Shown here in pieces: positions 1-6,765 of a stretch of DNA of 28,853 nucleotides; the stretch's first letter is position 1; the number at the start of each line of letters is the position of its first letter. The notes beneath the pieces were generated by a model. The model had not been told where the DNA came from and did not search any database. It saw only the letters and a program-made list of their open reading frames with translations. The position numbers and the translations under genes were made by a program. The stretch covers positions 1 to 28,853 of the forward strand of contig CAYLUD010000018.1 of NCBI GenBank assembly GCA_964386785.1. Direction: 5' to 3'. The DNA is from SZAS-3 sp964386785. Lineage in GTDB: Bacteria > Chlamydiota > Chlamydiia > Chlamydiales > JAAKFR01.

Positions 1-272
1 CTTCGCCGCGCCGCGCGGAAATATTCGCCAGCTCCGCGAGCTGCGGCGCATGATTCAAGTTGATTACGTTGATGGAAACGTTGGCGCTTGTGCTTAGCGG
101 AGTGCCGGTGCCGTCGCCATCGTCCGTCGCGGTGAAGCGTAACGTGTACTGGCCTGCTTGGCTGGCGCTCGGTGATATCGTGACCCCGAGCGCGCAATCC
201 TTCTGCTTCGCGAAGTGTGCGAATTTCTTGCCCTCCCCAACCAGGGGATGCTTCAAGATGTAGAATTTTCAT
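1..272 (-). CDS. Family 4 glycosyltransferase, N-terminal fragment running into foreign-looking DNA
   Basis: An ATG at 272-270 opens a frame whose first ~33 codons (272 down to about 174) read MKILHLEASPGWGGQE and then IRTLREAEGLRARGHDI. This is a characteristic start of GT4 (GT-B fold) glycosyltransferases of the lipopolysaccharide-core type: the GWGGQE loop, then the first helix ending in RGHDI. It starts inside mutY (20-base overlap) behind an AGGATAGGG ribosome site, as expected for the next gene of a minus-strand run after the GT9 and mutY genes. Below about base 173 the frame stays open to the window edge, but the translation turns Arg/His/Gln-rich and no longer looks like a glycosyltransferase, while GC jumps to about 62%. 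I see a genuine gene start fused to unrelated DNA. The downstream part should not be treated as real protein. Confidence 0.6.
   Translation of the reverse strand, partial: MKILHLEASPGWGGQEIRTLREAEGLRARGHDITERQPSRPVHVTLHRDGRWRRHRHSAKHKRQRFHQRNQLESCAAARGAGEYFRAARR
2..190 (-). other. GC-rich fragment coding an Ig/cadherin-like repeat, probably foreign or chimeric
   Basis: Reading the minus strand in the frame whose codons include 4-2 gives an uninterrupted peptide containing QYTLRFTATDDGDGTGTPLS, followed by INVINLNHAPQLAEL. The pattern (YTLRFTATDDG, then a V-x-I-N-V beta strand, then N-x-x-P) is the usual repeat boundary of bacterial Ig-like/cadherin-like adhesion or sorting domains of large surface proteins. 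Counted directly, bases 1-180 are 111/180 G+C (62%), against 28/60 (47%) in 301-360 of mutY. The frame differs from the glycosyltransferase frame that enters from 272. The two meet around 171-190, where ggtcacgatatcacc fits both proteins (RGHDIT in one frame, GVTISP in the other). Confidence 0.55.
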
Positions 273-1290
273 GAACCCTATCCTTACATTGATGCCAAAT
301 TTTCCTGTGACCAGCAGAAAAGGGCAACTCATTCACTCGAGCAATCTGTACCCACTGATAGTCGGAATAAGAAAAAGAGGAGGCAACCCGATATAGGGTA
401 GGATATAGAGTCACTCGATATCTCGTAAAGGAATGAATCACGGGGACAAGATCTATGATCTTCGTTGCAGTCCAAGGAGACTCAGCAGAAAGAAAAACGG
501 GAAATTCATACAAATCTGCCATGCGAGCCCCTGAGGGAACTTGTCGAATCAACAGGCGATCCTCTAACAAGACTACGGCTACATGAGCTTCTTGCTTCTC
601 TATGGCTGGTCGAATCCTCTTCGTAGGGAACACTTCCTGCTGTTGATGCTCATGAGCATCACACCCCCTGCGTAATGGGCATTCTGAGCACCGAGGATTC
701 CTGGAAGTGCAGATGAGCGCTCCTAATTCGATCATTGCTTCAGAAACTTGCCACCCACCTGTGCGGTATACATAAGGAGCTAATCGCTCTGCAAGGATCC
801 GACGTGTACTGGGACGTTCTATCGGCAATCCTACTGCCCAATACCGAGCGAGCACTCTCAGCACATTACCATCTAAGGCTGGCGTGGGAATACGGAAGGC
901 TAAATTCAGGATTGCAGCTTTGGTATAAGGACCTACCCCAGGTATGTGATCCAGATAGAGCGGATCGAATCGTCCTTGATGCTCACTCACGATATACTGA
1001 GCTCCTCGATGAAGAGCACGAGCTCTTGTGTAATAACCCAACCCCTCCCACAACTTGATGACCTCTTCTATAGAAGCGGCTGCAAGAGAATGTACAGTCG
1101 GGAAACGAACCATCCAACGAAGAAAATACGGGATCACAGCCTCGACGCGGGTCTGCTGTAACATCACTTCAGAAATCCAAACTGCGTAGGGGTGTCGGTT
1201 TTCTCTCCAAGGCAAACTGCGTTGGTTGCTTGCAAACCAATCTAAAAGTGAAGAAATATCCTCAGCACAATTCTGTCGTGAGTCTTTCAT
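253..1290 (-). CDS. mutY: A/G-specific adenine DNA glycosylase
   Basis: Removes adenine mispaired with 8-oxoguanine or guanine, in base excision repair. The 345-residue product has the HhH-GPD fold: EVMLQQT at 41-47 with the likely catalytic Glu41, the hairpin IPGVGPYT at about 116-123, and LDGNVLRV with the catalytic Asp140. The iron-sulfur loop has the classical spacing C-x6-C-x2-C-x5-C (Cys194, 201, 204, 210). The part after about 225 corresponds to the NUDIX-like 8-oxoG recognition domain, at normal length. It lies 8 bases downstream of the GT9 gene and its end overlaps the start of the GT4 fragment, so the three probably form one transcript. In Chlamydia mutY also neighbours an RluA-type synthase and fabI, as here. 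Confidence 0.95.
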   Translation of the reverse strand: MKDSRQNCAEDISSLLDWFASNQRSLPWRENRHPYAVWISEVMLQQTRVEAVIPYFLRWMVRFPTVHSLAAASIEEVIKLWEGLGYYTRARALHRGAQYIVSEHQGRFDPLYLDHIPGVGPYTKAAILNLAFRIPTPALDGNVLRVLARYWAVGLPIERPSTRRILAERLAPYVYRTGGWQVSEAMIELGALICTSRNPRCSECPLRRGCDAHEHQQQEVFPTKRIRPAIEKQEAHVAVVLLEDRLLIRQVPSGARMADLYEFPVFLSAESPWTATKIIDLVPVIHSFTRYRVTLYPTLYRVASSFSYSDYQWVQIARVNELPFSAGHRKIWHQCKDRVHENSTS

Positions 1291-1298
1291 CTATAAGC

Positions 1299-2351
1299 CT
1301 ACGATTGGGTACTTGTTAGCGTATTCTTATTGATAGATATCTCACCCTGGGATCTTTTCGAGGGCATGTGCACCCAGCTATTTCGAATGCAAGGGGCATT
1401 CTGACAACTTCGCAAACGAGGACACCGTTTTTCAAATTTTTTTCGAAAAGGACAAAGACCCATCCACCCTTGGTGCTGATCTCCTTCTGGTTTATACTTA
1501 TGCAAGGAGGATGGCCCAAAGAAACTTTGAGTAGGTGTCGTGGTCGTAGCTGCTAAATGGAGGGGCAGGGAGTCCATCGCAATCACGAGCGCGGACTGAG
1601 CAAAAAGATGTTGTACTAAGGGCAAAGATAGAAAAGGTAATATTTCTATATCCTTCCCTTGCTCTTGCAAGATGTCTATCAATTGTCGAGCTTTCTGCTG
1701 TTCTGTAGGAGAAGAACACAACACAGCAAGAGGTCGCGATTCCTCTTGCAACACTGCGACCAGATCATCTATAGGAAGGCACTTGTTGTGCCATTGAGCA
1801 AAAGGACAGACAATAACCTTGCCCCGCGGTAAGGTTGTGAGTTGTCGTTGTTCTGCTTGGGTCAATTTCAATTCGACAGAACCGTATTGAAACGTAGTCG
1901 TATCGCCCAAAAATCCCTGCACCAGACTGAGATAGTCCTGACGCATGGTGCCACCTTTCGGGATCCTAATATGCTCGTGCGTAAAGAGTAGATTGGGCCA
2001 TTCTGCTACATGATGGCGATCAAATCCTACTTTTTTAATAGAGCGTATGAAGGCAAGGACACACGCGGATTTCATGTTACCTTGCAAATCATATACCAAT
2101 GAATACGACGGCATCGAGCGTAAAAAAACGAATATCTTACGCCATCCAGTCCAACCTTGGCGTAACCATAGATGCAACGGGCATGTATATACCCGATCAA
2201 TATCAGGGTGAGCCTGGACAAGGGCCGCTCCTGCAGTATCCACAATCCAATCGATCTCAGCAAAAGGATAGCGAGAACGCAAGTAGGATAGTGCTGGAAA
2301 CGTTTGTACAATATCCCCCAACGCGGACAGTTTTATTAATAAAATTTTCAT
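1299..2351 (-). CDS. Family 9 glycosyltransferase (heptosyltransferase-like, LPS core)
   Basis: GT9 enzymes transfer heptose (WaaC, WaaF) or related sugars from a nucleotide donor to the lipopolysaccharide core at the inner face of the inner membrane. The 350-residue protein starts MKILLIKLSALGDIVQTFPA, the classical GT9 N-terminus, continues with IDWIVD, and has a C-terminal donor-site region around ALVIAMDSLPLHLAA and FFGPSS. The last ~80 residues carry a cysteine-rich block (CPFRKKFEKRCPRLRSC, then NAPC), a pattern also known in many WaaC/WaaF-type proteins. It heads a minus-strand run with mutY and a GT4 gene. The sugar cannot be told from sequence. Chlamydiaceae have Kdo-only cores, so this gene suggests a larger core. 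Family is sure, acceptor and donor are inferred. Confidence 0.85.
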   Translation of the reverse strand: MKILLIKLSALGDIVQTFPALSYLRSRYPFAEIDWIVDTAGAALVQAHPDIDRVYTCPLHLWLRQGWTGWRKIFVFLRSMPSYSLVYDLQGNMKSACVLAFIRSIKKVGFDRHHVAEWPNLLFTHEHIRIPKGGTMRQDYLSLVQGFLGDTTTFQYGSVELKLTQAEQRQLTTLPRGKVIVCPFAQWHNKCLPIDDLVAVLQEESRPLAVLCSSPTEQQKARQLIDILQEQGKDIEILPFLSLPLVQHLFAQSALVIAMDSLPLHLAATTTTPTQSFFGPSSLHKYKPEGDQHQGWMGLCPFRKKFEKRCPRLRSCQNAPCIRNSWVHMPSKRSQGEISINKNTLTSTQS

Positions 2352-2408
2352 TTCCTATCAATCCAATGAGCAGAAAGAGGGAGCATATCGTTTTTTTCTT
2401 TTGCATGG

Positions 2409-2414
2409 TACAAT
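2409..2414 (+). promoter_or_regulatory. Extended -10 promoter just before the pseudouridine synthase gene
   Basis: TGGTACAAT at 2406-2414 has the TGn extension plus a -10 hexamer with one mismatch to TATAAT. It sits in the 70-base divergent gap between the GT9 and pseudouridine synthase genes. The ATG at 2422 is only 7 bases after the hexamer, so a transcript started here would have almost no leader. No good -35 box is visible. Confidence 0.4.
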
Positions 2415-2421
2415 AGATCCC

Positions 2422-3213
2422 ATGCGCATTCCCCCTCCCTCTGTAACCACGCGGCTATTGAGTTATCTCAAAGAGAGATTGCAACATCATGAACCTCCAA
2501 TTAGCACCAAACAAGTGCGGTGGTGGATTGAACACCAGCGGTGCCGCATTAATGGCCACATTGAATCTTTTTCTTCCTCATGGATTCATCCAGGTGACAC
2601 GATAGACCTGATCACAGACTCCCCCCCTTCACTTCAAGACACTGTAATCTATGAATCACCTGAATTCCTCGTGGTAAATAAGCCTGCCTGGACTTCTTCT
2701 GAACAAGTAAGTATTTTCTTTTCTTTTCCACTTCTGCATCGTTTGGACCGAGATACGACTGGTGTATTACTCTTAGGCAAGTCACAGGACATTGTCTCTG
2801 CAATGCATGCTTTGTTTAAAGAACGACGCATAAGGAAAACGTATCTTGCCTGGACCTCGCCTCCTCCAAAACAGACACGAGGCACCATCTCGTATCGTCT
2901 GAAAACTAGTCCATTACGAGAAGGTGCGGTAATCACTCGTTGTGATGCAAAAGGATTGGAATCTATCACCCATTGGGAAAAAGAAGAACAAAAAGGCAAT
3001 CAAGCCTTGCTTCGCATTCATCCTGAGACGGGTAGAACGCACCAAATTCGAGCGCATTTACAAGCAATTGGATCGCCTATTTTAGGGGATACCGTGTACG
3101 GGAATCGGAAACAAAGAGCTCTACGTCCTCTCTTACATGCCGCTTCTTTGGAATTCATTTGGCACGACCATCTATGTTCCTTTCAAGCTCCCCTTCCACC
3201 TGATTTTACTTGA
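2422..3213 (+). CDS. RluA-family 23S rRNA/tRNA pseudouridine synthase
   Basis: Isomerises uridine to pseudouridine in structured RNA. From the ATG at 2422 (preferred over the in-frame TTG at 2401, which overlaps the promoter) the protein has 263 residues. An N-terminal S4-like RNA-binding part (about 8-75) is followed by the RluA catalytic domain: VVNKPAW, then HRLDRDTTG at 106-114 with catalytic Asp109, KTYLAW, and ETGRTHQIRAHL near the C-terminus. Between the NKP motif and HRLD the protein is shorter than usual RluD/RluC. Its place between mutY and fabI matches the Chlamydia pseudouridine synthase at this locus. The exact target uridines are not predictable. Confidence 0.9.
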   Translation: MRIPPPSVTTRLLSYLKERLQHHEPPISTKQVRWWIEHQRCRINGHIESFSSSWIHPGDTIDLITDSPPSLQDTVIYESPEFLVVNKPAWTSSEQVSIFFSFPLLHRLDRDTTGVLLLGKSQDIVSAMHALFKERRIRKTYLAWTSPPPKQTRGTISYRLKTSPLREGAVITRCDAKGLESITHWEKEEQKGNQALLRIHPETGRTHQIRAHLQAIGSPILGDTVYGNRKQRALRPLLHAASLEFIWHDHLCSFQAPLPPDFT

Positions 3214-3246
3214 TCCTCTATCTGATTCTTTGTACCATGCTTGCTT

Positions 3247-4158
3247 ATGTTGCAGATTGATTTGCGGGGCAAACGCGCGTTTATTGCCGGGGTAGGAGAC
3301 GATCATGGATTTGGCTGGGCCATTGCTAAGGCTTTAGCGGAGGCTGGTTGCGAGATCCTCATTGGAACGTGGACCCCTGTGGCGTCCATTTTTCGCATGG
3401 CTCTTGAAGCAGGAAAGTTTGATGCATCGCGTCAGCTTAGTGATGGATCCATGATGCAGTTTGCTAAAATCTATTCTCTAGATGCTTCTTTTGACACCCC
3501 TGATCAAGTGCCTTCTGAAATCAAAGAAAATAAACGATACAAAGGATTGCAGGGATACACTGTATCTGAAGTAGCGCAGAGTGTTGCAGCAGACTTTGGT
3601 TCTATTGATTTTCTAATCCATTCCTTAGCGAACGCTCCAGAAATCAAATCCCCGCTACTAGAAACCTCGCGTAGCGGCTATCTGGCAGCCTTAAGTGCCT
3701 CTTCTTATTCATTTGTGAGCCTACTCTCCCATTTTGGCCCTTTGATGACTCCTCATACGGGAGCTACATTATCTCTTACCTATATGGCGTCCGAACGAGC
3801 TGTACCTGGATATGGGGGCGGGATGAGCTCAGCAAAAGCCGCATTAGAAAGTGATACTCGCACCCTTGCCTTTGAAGCGGGGCGCAAATGGGGCATCCGC
3901 GTCAATACCATTTCTGCTGGAGCCTTGGCTAGCCGAGCAGCTAAAGCGATTGGGTTTATTGAAGAGATGATTGCGTATGCGCAAAAAACGGCTCCTTTAG
4001 TGCGTCCGTTACTGGCCGAGGAGGTCGCTCATTCAGCGGCATTTCTATTATCTCCTCTTGCGGCTGCTATCACAGGAGTCACTTTGTATGTCGATAATGG
4101 TATGCATGCAATGGGTGTGGGTGGAGAGATGCTACCCCAAGATCCTGTTCACCAGTAG
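3247..4158 (+). CDS. fabI: Enoyl-[acyl-carrier-protein] reductase (NADH), plant/chlamydial type
   Basis: Catalyses the last step of each fatty acid elongation cycle, reducing trans-2-enoyl-ACP with NADH in the cytosol. The 303-residue protein from the ATG at 3247 (a TTG at 3241 is also in frame) begins with the SDR nucleotide site GVGDDHGFGWAIA. An insertion of about 30 residues near 55-100 distinguishes this subtype from E. coli FabI (262 residues). The active site reads YGGGMSSAK, with Tyr189 and Lys197 separated by seven residues as in plant plastid enzymes; the following AALESDTRTLAFEAGRKWG is also plant-like. It follows the pseudouridine synthase by 33 bases and ends head-to-head with the minus-strand folate-type genes. 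Confidence 0.95.
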   Translation: MLQIDLRGKRAFIAGVGDDHGFGWAIAKALAEAGCEILIGTWTPVASIFRMALEAGKFDASRQLSDGSMMQFAKIYSLDASFDTPDQVPSEIKENKRYKGLQGYTVSEVAQSVAADFGSIDFLIHSLANAPEIKSPLLETSRSGYLAALSASSYSFVSLLSHFGPLMTPHTGATLSLTYMASERAVPGYGGGMSSAKAALESDTRTLAFEAGRKWGIRVNTISAGALASRAAKAIGFIEEMIAYAQKTAPLVRPLLAEEVAHSAAFLLSPLAAAITGVTLYVDNGMHAMGVGGEMLPQDPVHQ

Positions 4159-4179
4159 ATACCCGCATGCGAGATATGT

Positions 4180-4860
4180 CTATAACCCCACTCCGCCAGC
4201 TATTTCGATATTTTGCCCTGTAATTGATAACGCCTGATCCGAAAATAGGTAAGCTATCATACTAGCCACCTCTTCATCAGCAACAGTGCGTCCCATAGGC
4301 AAGATTTTAGGGTCCTCCAACACTATCGACCCATTGAGGTGACCGGGTGATACCATATTGACTCGCACGCATGCTGACGCCAATTCTTTTGCTAGACATT
4401 GGGTATACGTCCACAAGCTATGTTTTAAAAGATAATAGGCGGAAGCGCGCTGCCAGACCCCTCTTAAGCCTGATGTACCTAGATATACCACCCCCCCCTT
4501 TGCTTGACGAATGCCTGGTAACAGAGCCTCTGTAAGAGCTATCGGCGCCAGGAATTCTAAGGGAAGCAAGAACTCCAAGGTTTCGCTCATACGGGATGGT
4601 GGGTTCTCAAGATATGGACCCACCGTATAGACTAACCCAGTAATCATAGGACCTGAATATTGTGCGAGAGATTGTTCCACATGGTGTAAATCCCAAGATA
4701 CACAATGAACCTCAGCCCCCAATTGACTACATGCTTGAGACAGCTGACACAGGACCTCTATAGGCTGATGAGTATGAAGAACAAGATTCCATCCTTGAGC
4801 TGCCAATTTTCGAGCAATTGAGGAGCCTAATTGACTACCACATCCGGTGATCAAGATCAT
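4180..4860 (-). CDS. Short-chain dehydrogenase/reductase, FolM-like pteridine reductase candidate
   Basis: A 226-residue SDR: N-terminal MILITGCGSQLGSSIARKL (TGxxxxxG Rossmann motif), the active-site pair in SAYYLLKHSLW (Y-x3-K), and the C-terminal ITGQNIEIAGG. The start at 4860 is chosen because its ATG overlaps the TGA of the upstream FolB/FolX-type gene in an ATGA, while longer in-frame starts would lie deep inside that gene. The translational coupling points to pteridine metabolism: in E. coli, FolX and the SDR FolM act together on dihydromonapterin, and FolM-type SDRs can reduce dihydrofolate. A FabG-like or other SDR role is possible. Family sure, function inferred from context. Confidence 0.75.
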   Translation of the reverse strand: MILITGCGSQLGSSIARKLAAQGWNLVLHTHQPIEVLCQLSQACSQLGAEVHCVSWDLHHVEQSLAQYSGPMITGLVYTVGPYLENPPSRMSETLEFLLPLEFLAPIALTEALLPGIRQAKGGVVYLGTSGLRGVWQRASAYYLLKHSLWTYTQCLAKELASACVRVNMVSPGHLNGSIVLEDPKILPMGRTVADEEVASMIAYLFSDQALSITGQNIEIAGGVGL

Positions 4861-5168
4861 GAGCTCTCCAAAGAACAGGTGGCGGTACCATAGGGCAATG
4901 GCTTCTCTATGTGAATATTCCAGCGATGATCGCCGAATGTTTCGATCAAGGCGCATTGCATTACAATAGGGACTTCCTCGATCCAATCAAAGGGTTTCTT
5001 ACTCAAGATATCGGAGCAAATACCATAGATTTGGTCATAATCTATCGGTACTCCTCCCTCTTTCGACTCCCTAACAATCCATTCTATGCAACATTGTAGA
5101 GGGATGGAGCGAGTTTTTTCATGAGGATACACACCCAAAATACAGGGCATAGTAAACCGAAGAGACAT
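4857..5168 (-). CDS. Dihydroneopterin aldolase/epimerase family protein (FolB/FolX)
   Basis: FolB cleaves 7,8-dihydroneopterin in folate synthesis; FolX epimerises the triphosphate. The protein has the family signature ILGVYPHEKTRSIPLQ near the N-terminus, a DYDQIYGICSDIL segment, a central IETFGDH that replaces the usual E-x-LA around the conserved Glu, and a C-terminal IHIEKPLP containing the conserved Lys. The likely start is the ATG at 5168, two bases after the HAD gene stop, giving 103 residues; an in-frame ATG at 5204 would add twelve residues and overlap the HAD gene. The sequence diverges from E. coli FolB, so aldolase and epimerase cannot be separated by eye. It is coupled to the FolM-like SDR by an ATGA overlap. 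Confidence 0.75.
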   Translation of the reverse strand: MSLRFTMPCILGVYPHEKTRSIPLQCCIEWIVRESKEGGVPIDYDQIYGICSDILSKKPFDWIEEVPIVMQCALIETFGDHRWNIHIEKPLPYGTATCSLESS

Positions 5169-5170
5169 CT

Positions 5171-5992
5171 TCACTGCAACGACTCCATGGCTTGTTGAAT
5201 ACACTCCACAATGTGATTGTTGTGGATAGAGGCGCGAATATGCGCAAGAGCAAGAATTTCAGGCGGGGCATGTTCCATAGCAATTGCAATATCCGCTGCA
5301 GCCAGTAATGAAGCATCATTATAGTCATCCCCAGCAGCAATGACAGGTATCTTTCTTTCCTCTTGCAAATCCATAATCACTTGGCCTTTAGTTGCATCAG
5401 GATGATTGATATGCGCAAGATATTGCGTGCTGCGTAAAGGATCTTGAATAGCAATCACTCGATAGGGCAAATCTCGTGAGATCGCTTGCATTTGCTCATA
5501 AGAACCAAAACACTTGGCACAAGCGAAAGAATCAAGGGGCACCTCATTCCATGCCTGTACAGGCATAAGGATCGCGTGAGAGTGGCGCATGCGCGATTCA
5601 ACGTACGCTTTTTCCTCAGTACGAAAAGAATCTGGTCTATAGTAGCATCGATCCTGATCTTCTTTACCTGCTTCTAGACACCACCCCATACCTTGAGCTT
5701 GAAAGTGACGATCTAGTAAGGGAATCTCCTTCTTGGATAGATATCGTTTACGATACACCTGATCGAAGGAATGGCGGTAGAGGGCAGCTCCATTTTGGAC
5801 AGCGATCGAATACGTTTTTTTTACATGAGCTAGAATGGGAAGAGCAAAATGATAGATCCTACCTGTGATGAATACGACATGCCACCCCTTATCCATCCAT
5901 TCATTTAATCGAGCTACGATTTCAGGAGAAAGATCTGGGTGGGCTATCGTACCGTCCAAATCAAGTGCGAGGATTCCCTTAAATCGCTGCAT
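5171..5992 (-). CDS. HAD-superfamily (Cof/IIB-type) phosphatase
   Basis: A 273-residue cytosolic hydrolase of the HAD IIB (Cof-like) class, which typically dephosphorylates sugar phosphates, nucleotides or pyridoxal phosphate. Motif I is LDLDGTIAHPDL (Asp11 nucleophile, Asp13), motif II is FITGR, and the C-terminal motif IV is AAGDDYNDASLLAAADIAIAM. The segment between them forms the C2 cap. It sits downstream of fabI in Chlamydia too (as I recall, CT103), though here two folate-type genes lie between. It is first in a tight minus-strand run with the FolB/FolX and SDR genes, so a role as a dihydroneopterin phosphate phosphatase is conceivable but unproven. It starts 16 bases from the divergent FliO-like gene, so the promoters must overlap. 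Confidence 0.9.
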   Translation of the reverse strand: MQRFKGILALDLDGTIAHPDLSPEIVARLNEWMDKGWHVVFITGRIYHFALPILAHVKKTYSIAVQNGAALYRHSFDQVYRKRYLSKKEIPLLDRHFQAQGMGWCLEAGKEDQDRCYYRPDSFRTEEKAYVESRMRHSHAILMPVQAWNEVPLDSFACAKCFGSYEQMQAISRDLPYRVIAIQDPLRSTQYLAHINHPDATKGQVIMDLQEERKIPVIAAGDDYNDASLLAAADIAIAMEHAPPEILALAHIRASIHNNHIVECIQQAMESLQ

Positions 5993-6008
5993 ATTTTACA
6001 CTACCCTT

Positions 6009-6410
6009 ATGGCTCTATGGATTTTCTTTCTTGCTACAATCCCCAGCAATGCCGAACCGGGAGCTGTCGCAACAACCTATACGTATCTTTCTCAGCTTGT
6101 CAATATGTTTGTGGGTCTAGGTGCTGTACTGCTAGTGCTCTTTGCTAGTATCTGGGTAATGAAAAAAATATCCCGTATTTCTTGGTTAAAACCTACGACG
6201 ACCCCACATCTTCTGATTAAAGAACGACGAGTATTAAGCAATAAATCTACTCTCTATGTAGTGGAAATGGATGGAATCGCTATTCTACTTGCGGAATCCC
6301 CCGCAGGTGTTTCTGTAATTCATCAAAGAGAGTTATTGGAAGAACCTACCCCCTTACCCGAAGCGGACCCTTCTCGATTTTTTATTAAAGATCGCACAGA
6401 ATCTCTGTAA
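6009..6410 (+). CDS. FliO-like single-pass membrane protein
   Basis: The 133-residue protein begins with a likely signal peptide or first membrane segment (MALWIFFLATIPSNA|EPG), followed by a strong transmembrane stretch at about 30-50 (VNMFVGLGAVLLVLFASIWVMKK). It then has a small cytosolic beta domain: LLIKERRVLSNKSTLYVVEM, then IAILLAESPAGVSVIH. The membrane-segment / KxxxRRxLxxKSxLYVVE / LLxxSPxGVS order is the FliO pattern; FliO assists assembly of the flagellar export gate FliPQR. Non-flagellar type III systems normally lack it. No fliP, fliQ or fliR is in this window. The lipoprotein and csrA follow in the same direction. Longer starts would overlap the divergent HAD gene. Similarity judged by eye, so medium confidence. 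Confidence 0.55.
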   Translation: MALWIFFLATIPSNAEPGAVATTYTYLSQLVNMFVGLGAVLLVLFASIWVMKKISRISWLKPTTTPHLLIKERRVLSNKSTLYVVEMDGIAILLAESPAGVSVIHQRELLEEPTPLPEADPSRFFIKDRTESL

Positions 6411-6609
6411 TAACATGTCATCCAGATGGAGTAGAGGAGCTAGTTGGTAGACATTCGCTATTACACAGACCTAAACGCAGCAACTGCATCGACCGATCTT
6501 CTTGGCTTGCCTGATGGCAACTTAATTCTATAGAGAGGACGACCATGAGATCTCTACGATCCTTATTTTTTCTTTTCTAAATATAAGTAAAAGCGTATAA
6601 GTCCAGTCT
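6411..6609. other. Gap between the FliO-like gene and the lipoprotein gene
   Basis: The 199 bases hold no convincing long gene. A 5-bp hairpin TTGCC-tgat-GGCAA at 6507-6520 followed by cttaattct could be a weak terminator. An eleven-codon frame at 6545-6580 has a good ribosome site (gagagga) but encodes only MRSLRSLFFLF. The downstream part is AT-rich and may contain the lipoprotein/csrA promoter. Confidence 0.35.
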
Positions 6610-6762
6610 ATGCTGAGGTTTGCGTTGTTGTTATTGTTTTTGTGCGGATTAACAAGTTGCTTATACAAAATGCCGGACGAAAACACGATCTCCACCCTCC
6701 CCAACGCAAACAACCCTTATCTGACCCGAGAAAAACCGATGCAGTTGACACCAGGAAAATAA
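6610..6762 (+). CDS. Small lipoprotein (50 residues), function unknown
   Basis: An ATG at 6610 opens a 50-codon frame ending in TAA at 6760-6762, four bases before the csrA start. The protein starts MLRFALLLLFLCGLTSC, a positively charged residue and hydrophobic core ending in a lipobox (L-T-S-C), so Cys17 is the expected lipidated residue. Cys12 is inside the hydrophobic core. The mature part is about 34 residues, polar and Pro/Asn-rich, with NANNPYLTREKP. It would be anchored in a membrane facing the periplasm. I do not recognise a family. The tight spacing to csrA suggests co-transcription. No clear ribosome site precedes it (aagtccagtct). Coding status rests on the lipobox and spacing. 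Confidence 0.6.
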   Translation: MLRFALLLLFLCGLTSCLYKMPDENTISTLPNANNPYLTREKPMQLTPGK

Positions 6763-6765
6763 ATT

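Noticed and set aside
60..263. Plus-strand open frame at the contig tip
   Set aside because: It runs antisense to both recognisable minus-strand peptides and shows no domain; GC-rich DNA stays open in several frames.
735..1058. 107-codon plus-strand frame inside mutY
   Set aside because: Antisense to the well-matched MutY catalytic region; no motif of its own.
6507..6520. TTGCC-tgat-GGCAA as terminator of the FliO-like gene
   Set aside because: Five-pair stem and no T-run; too weak to call.
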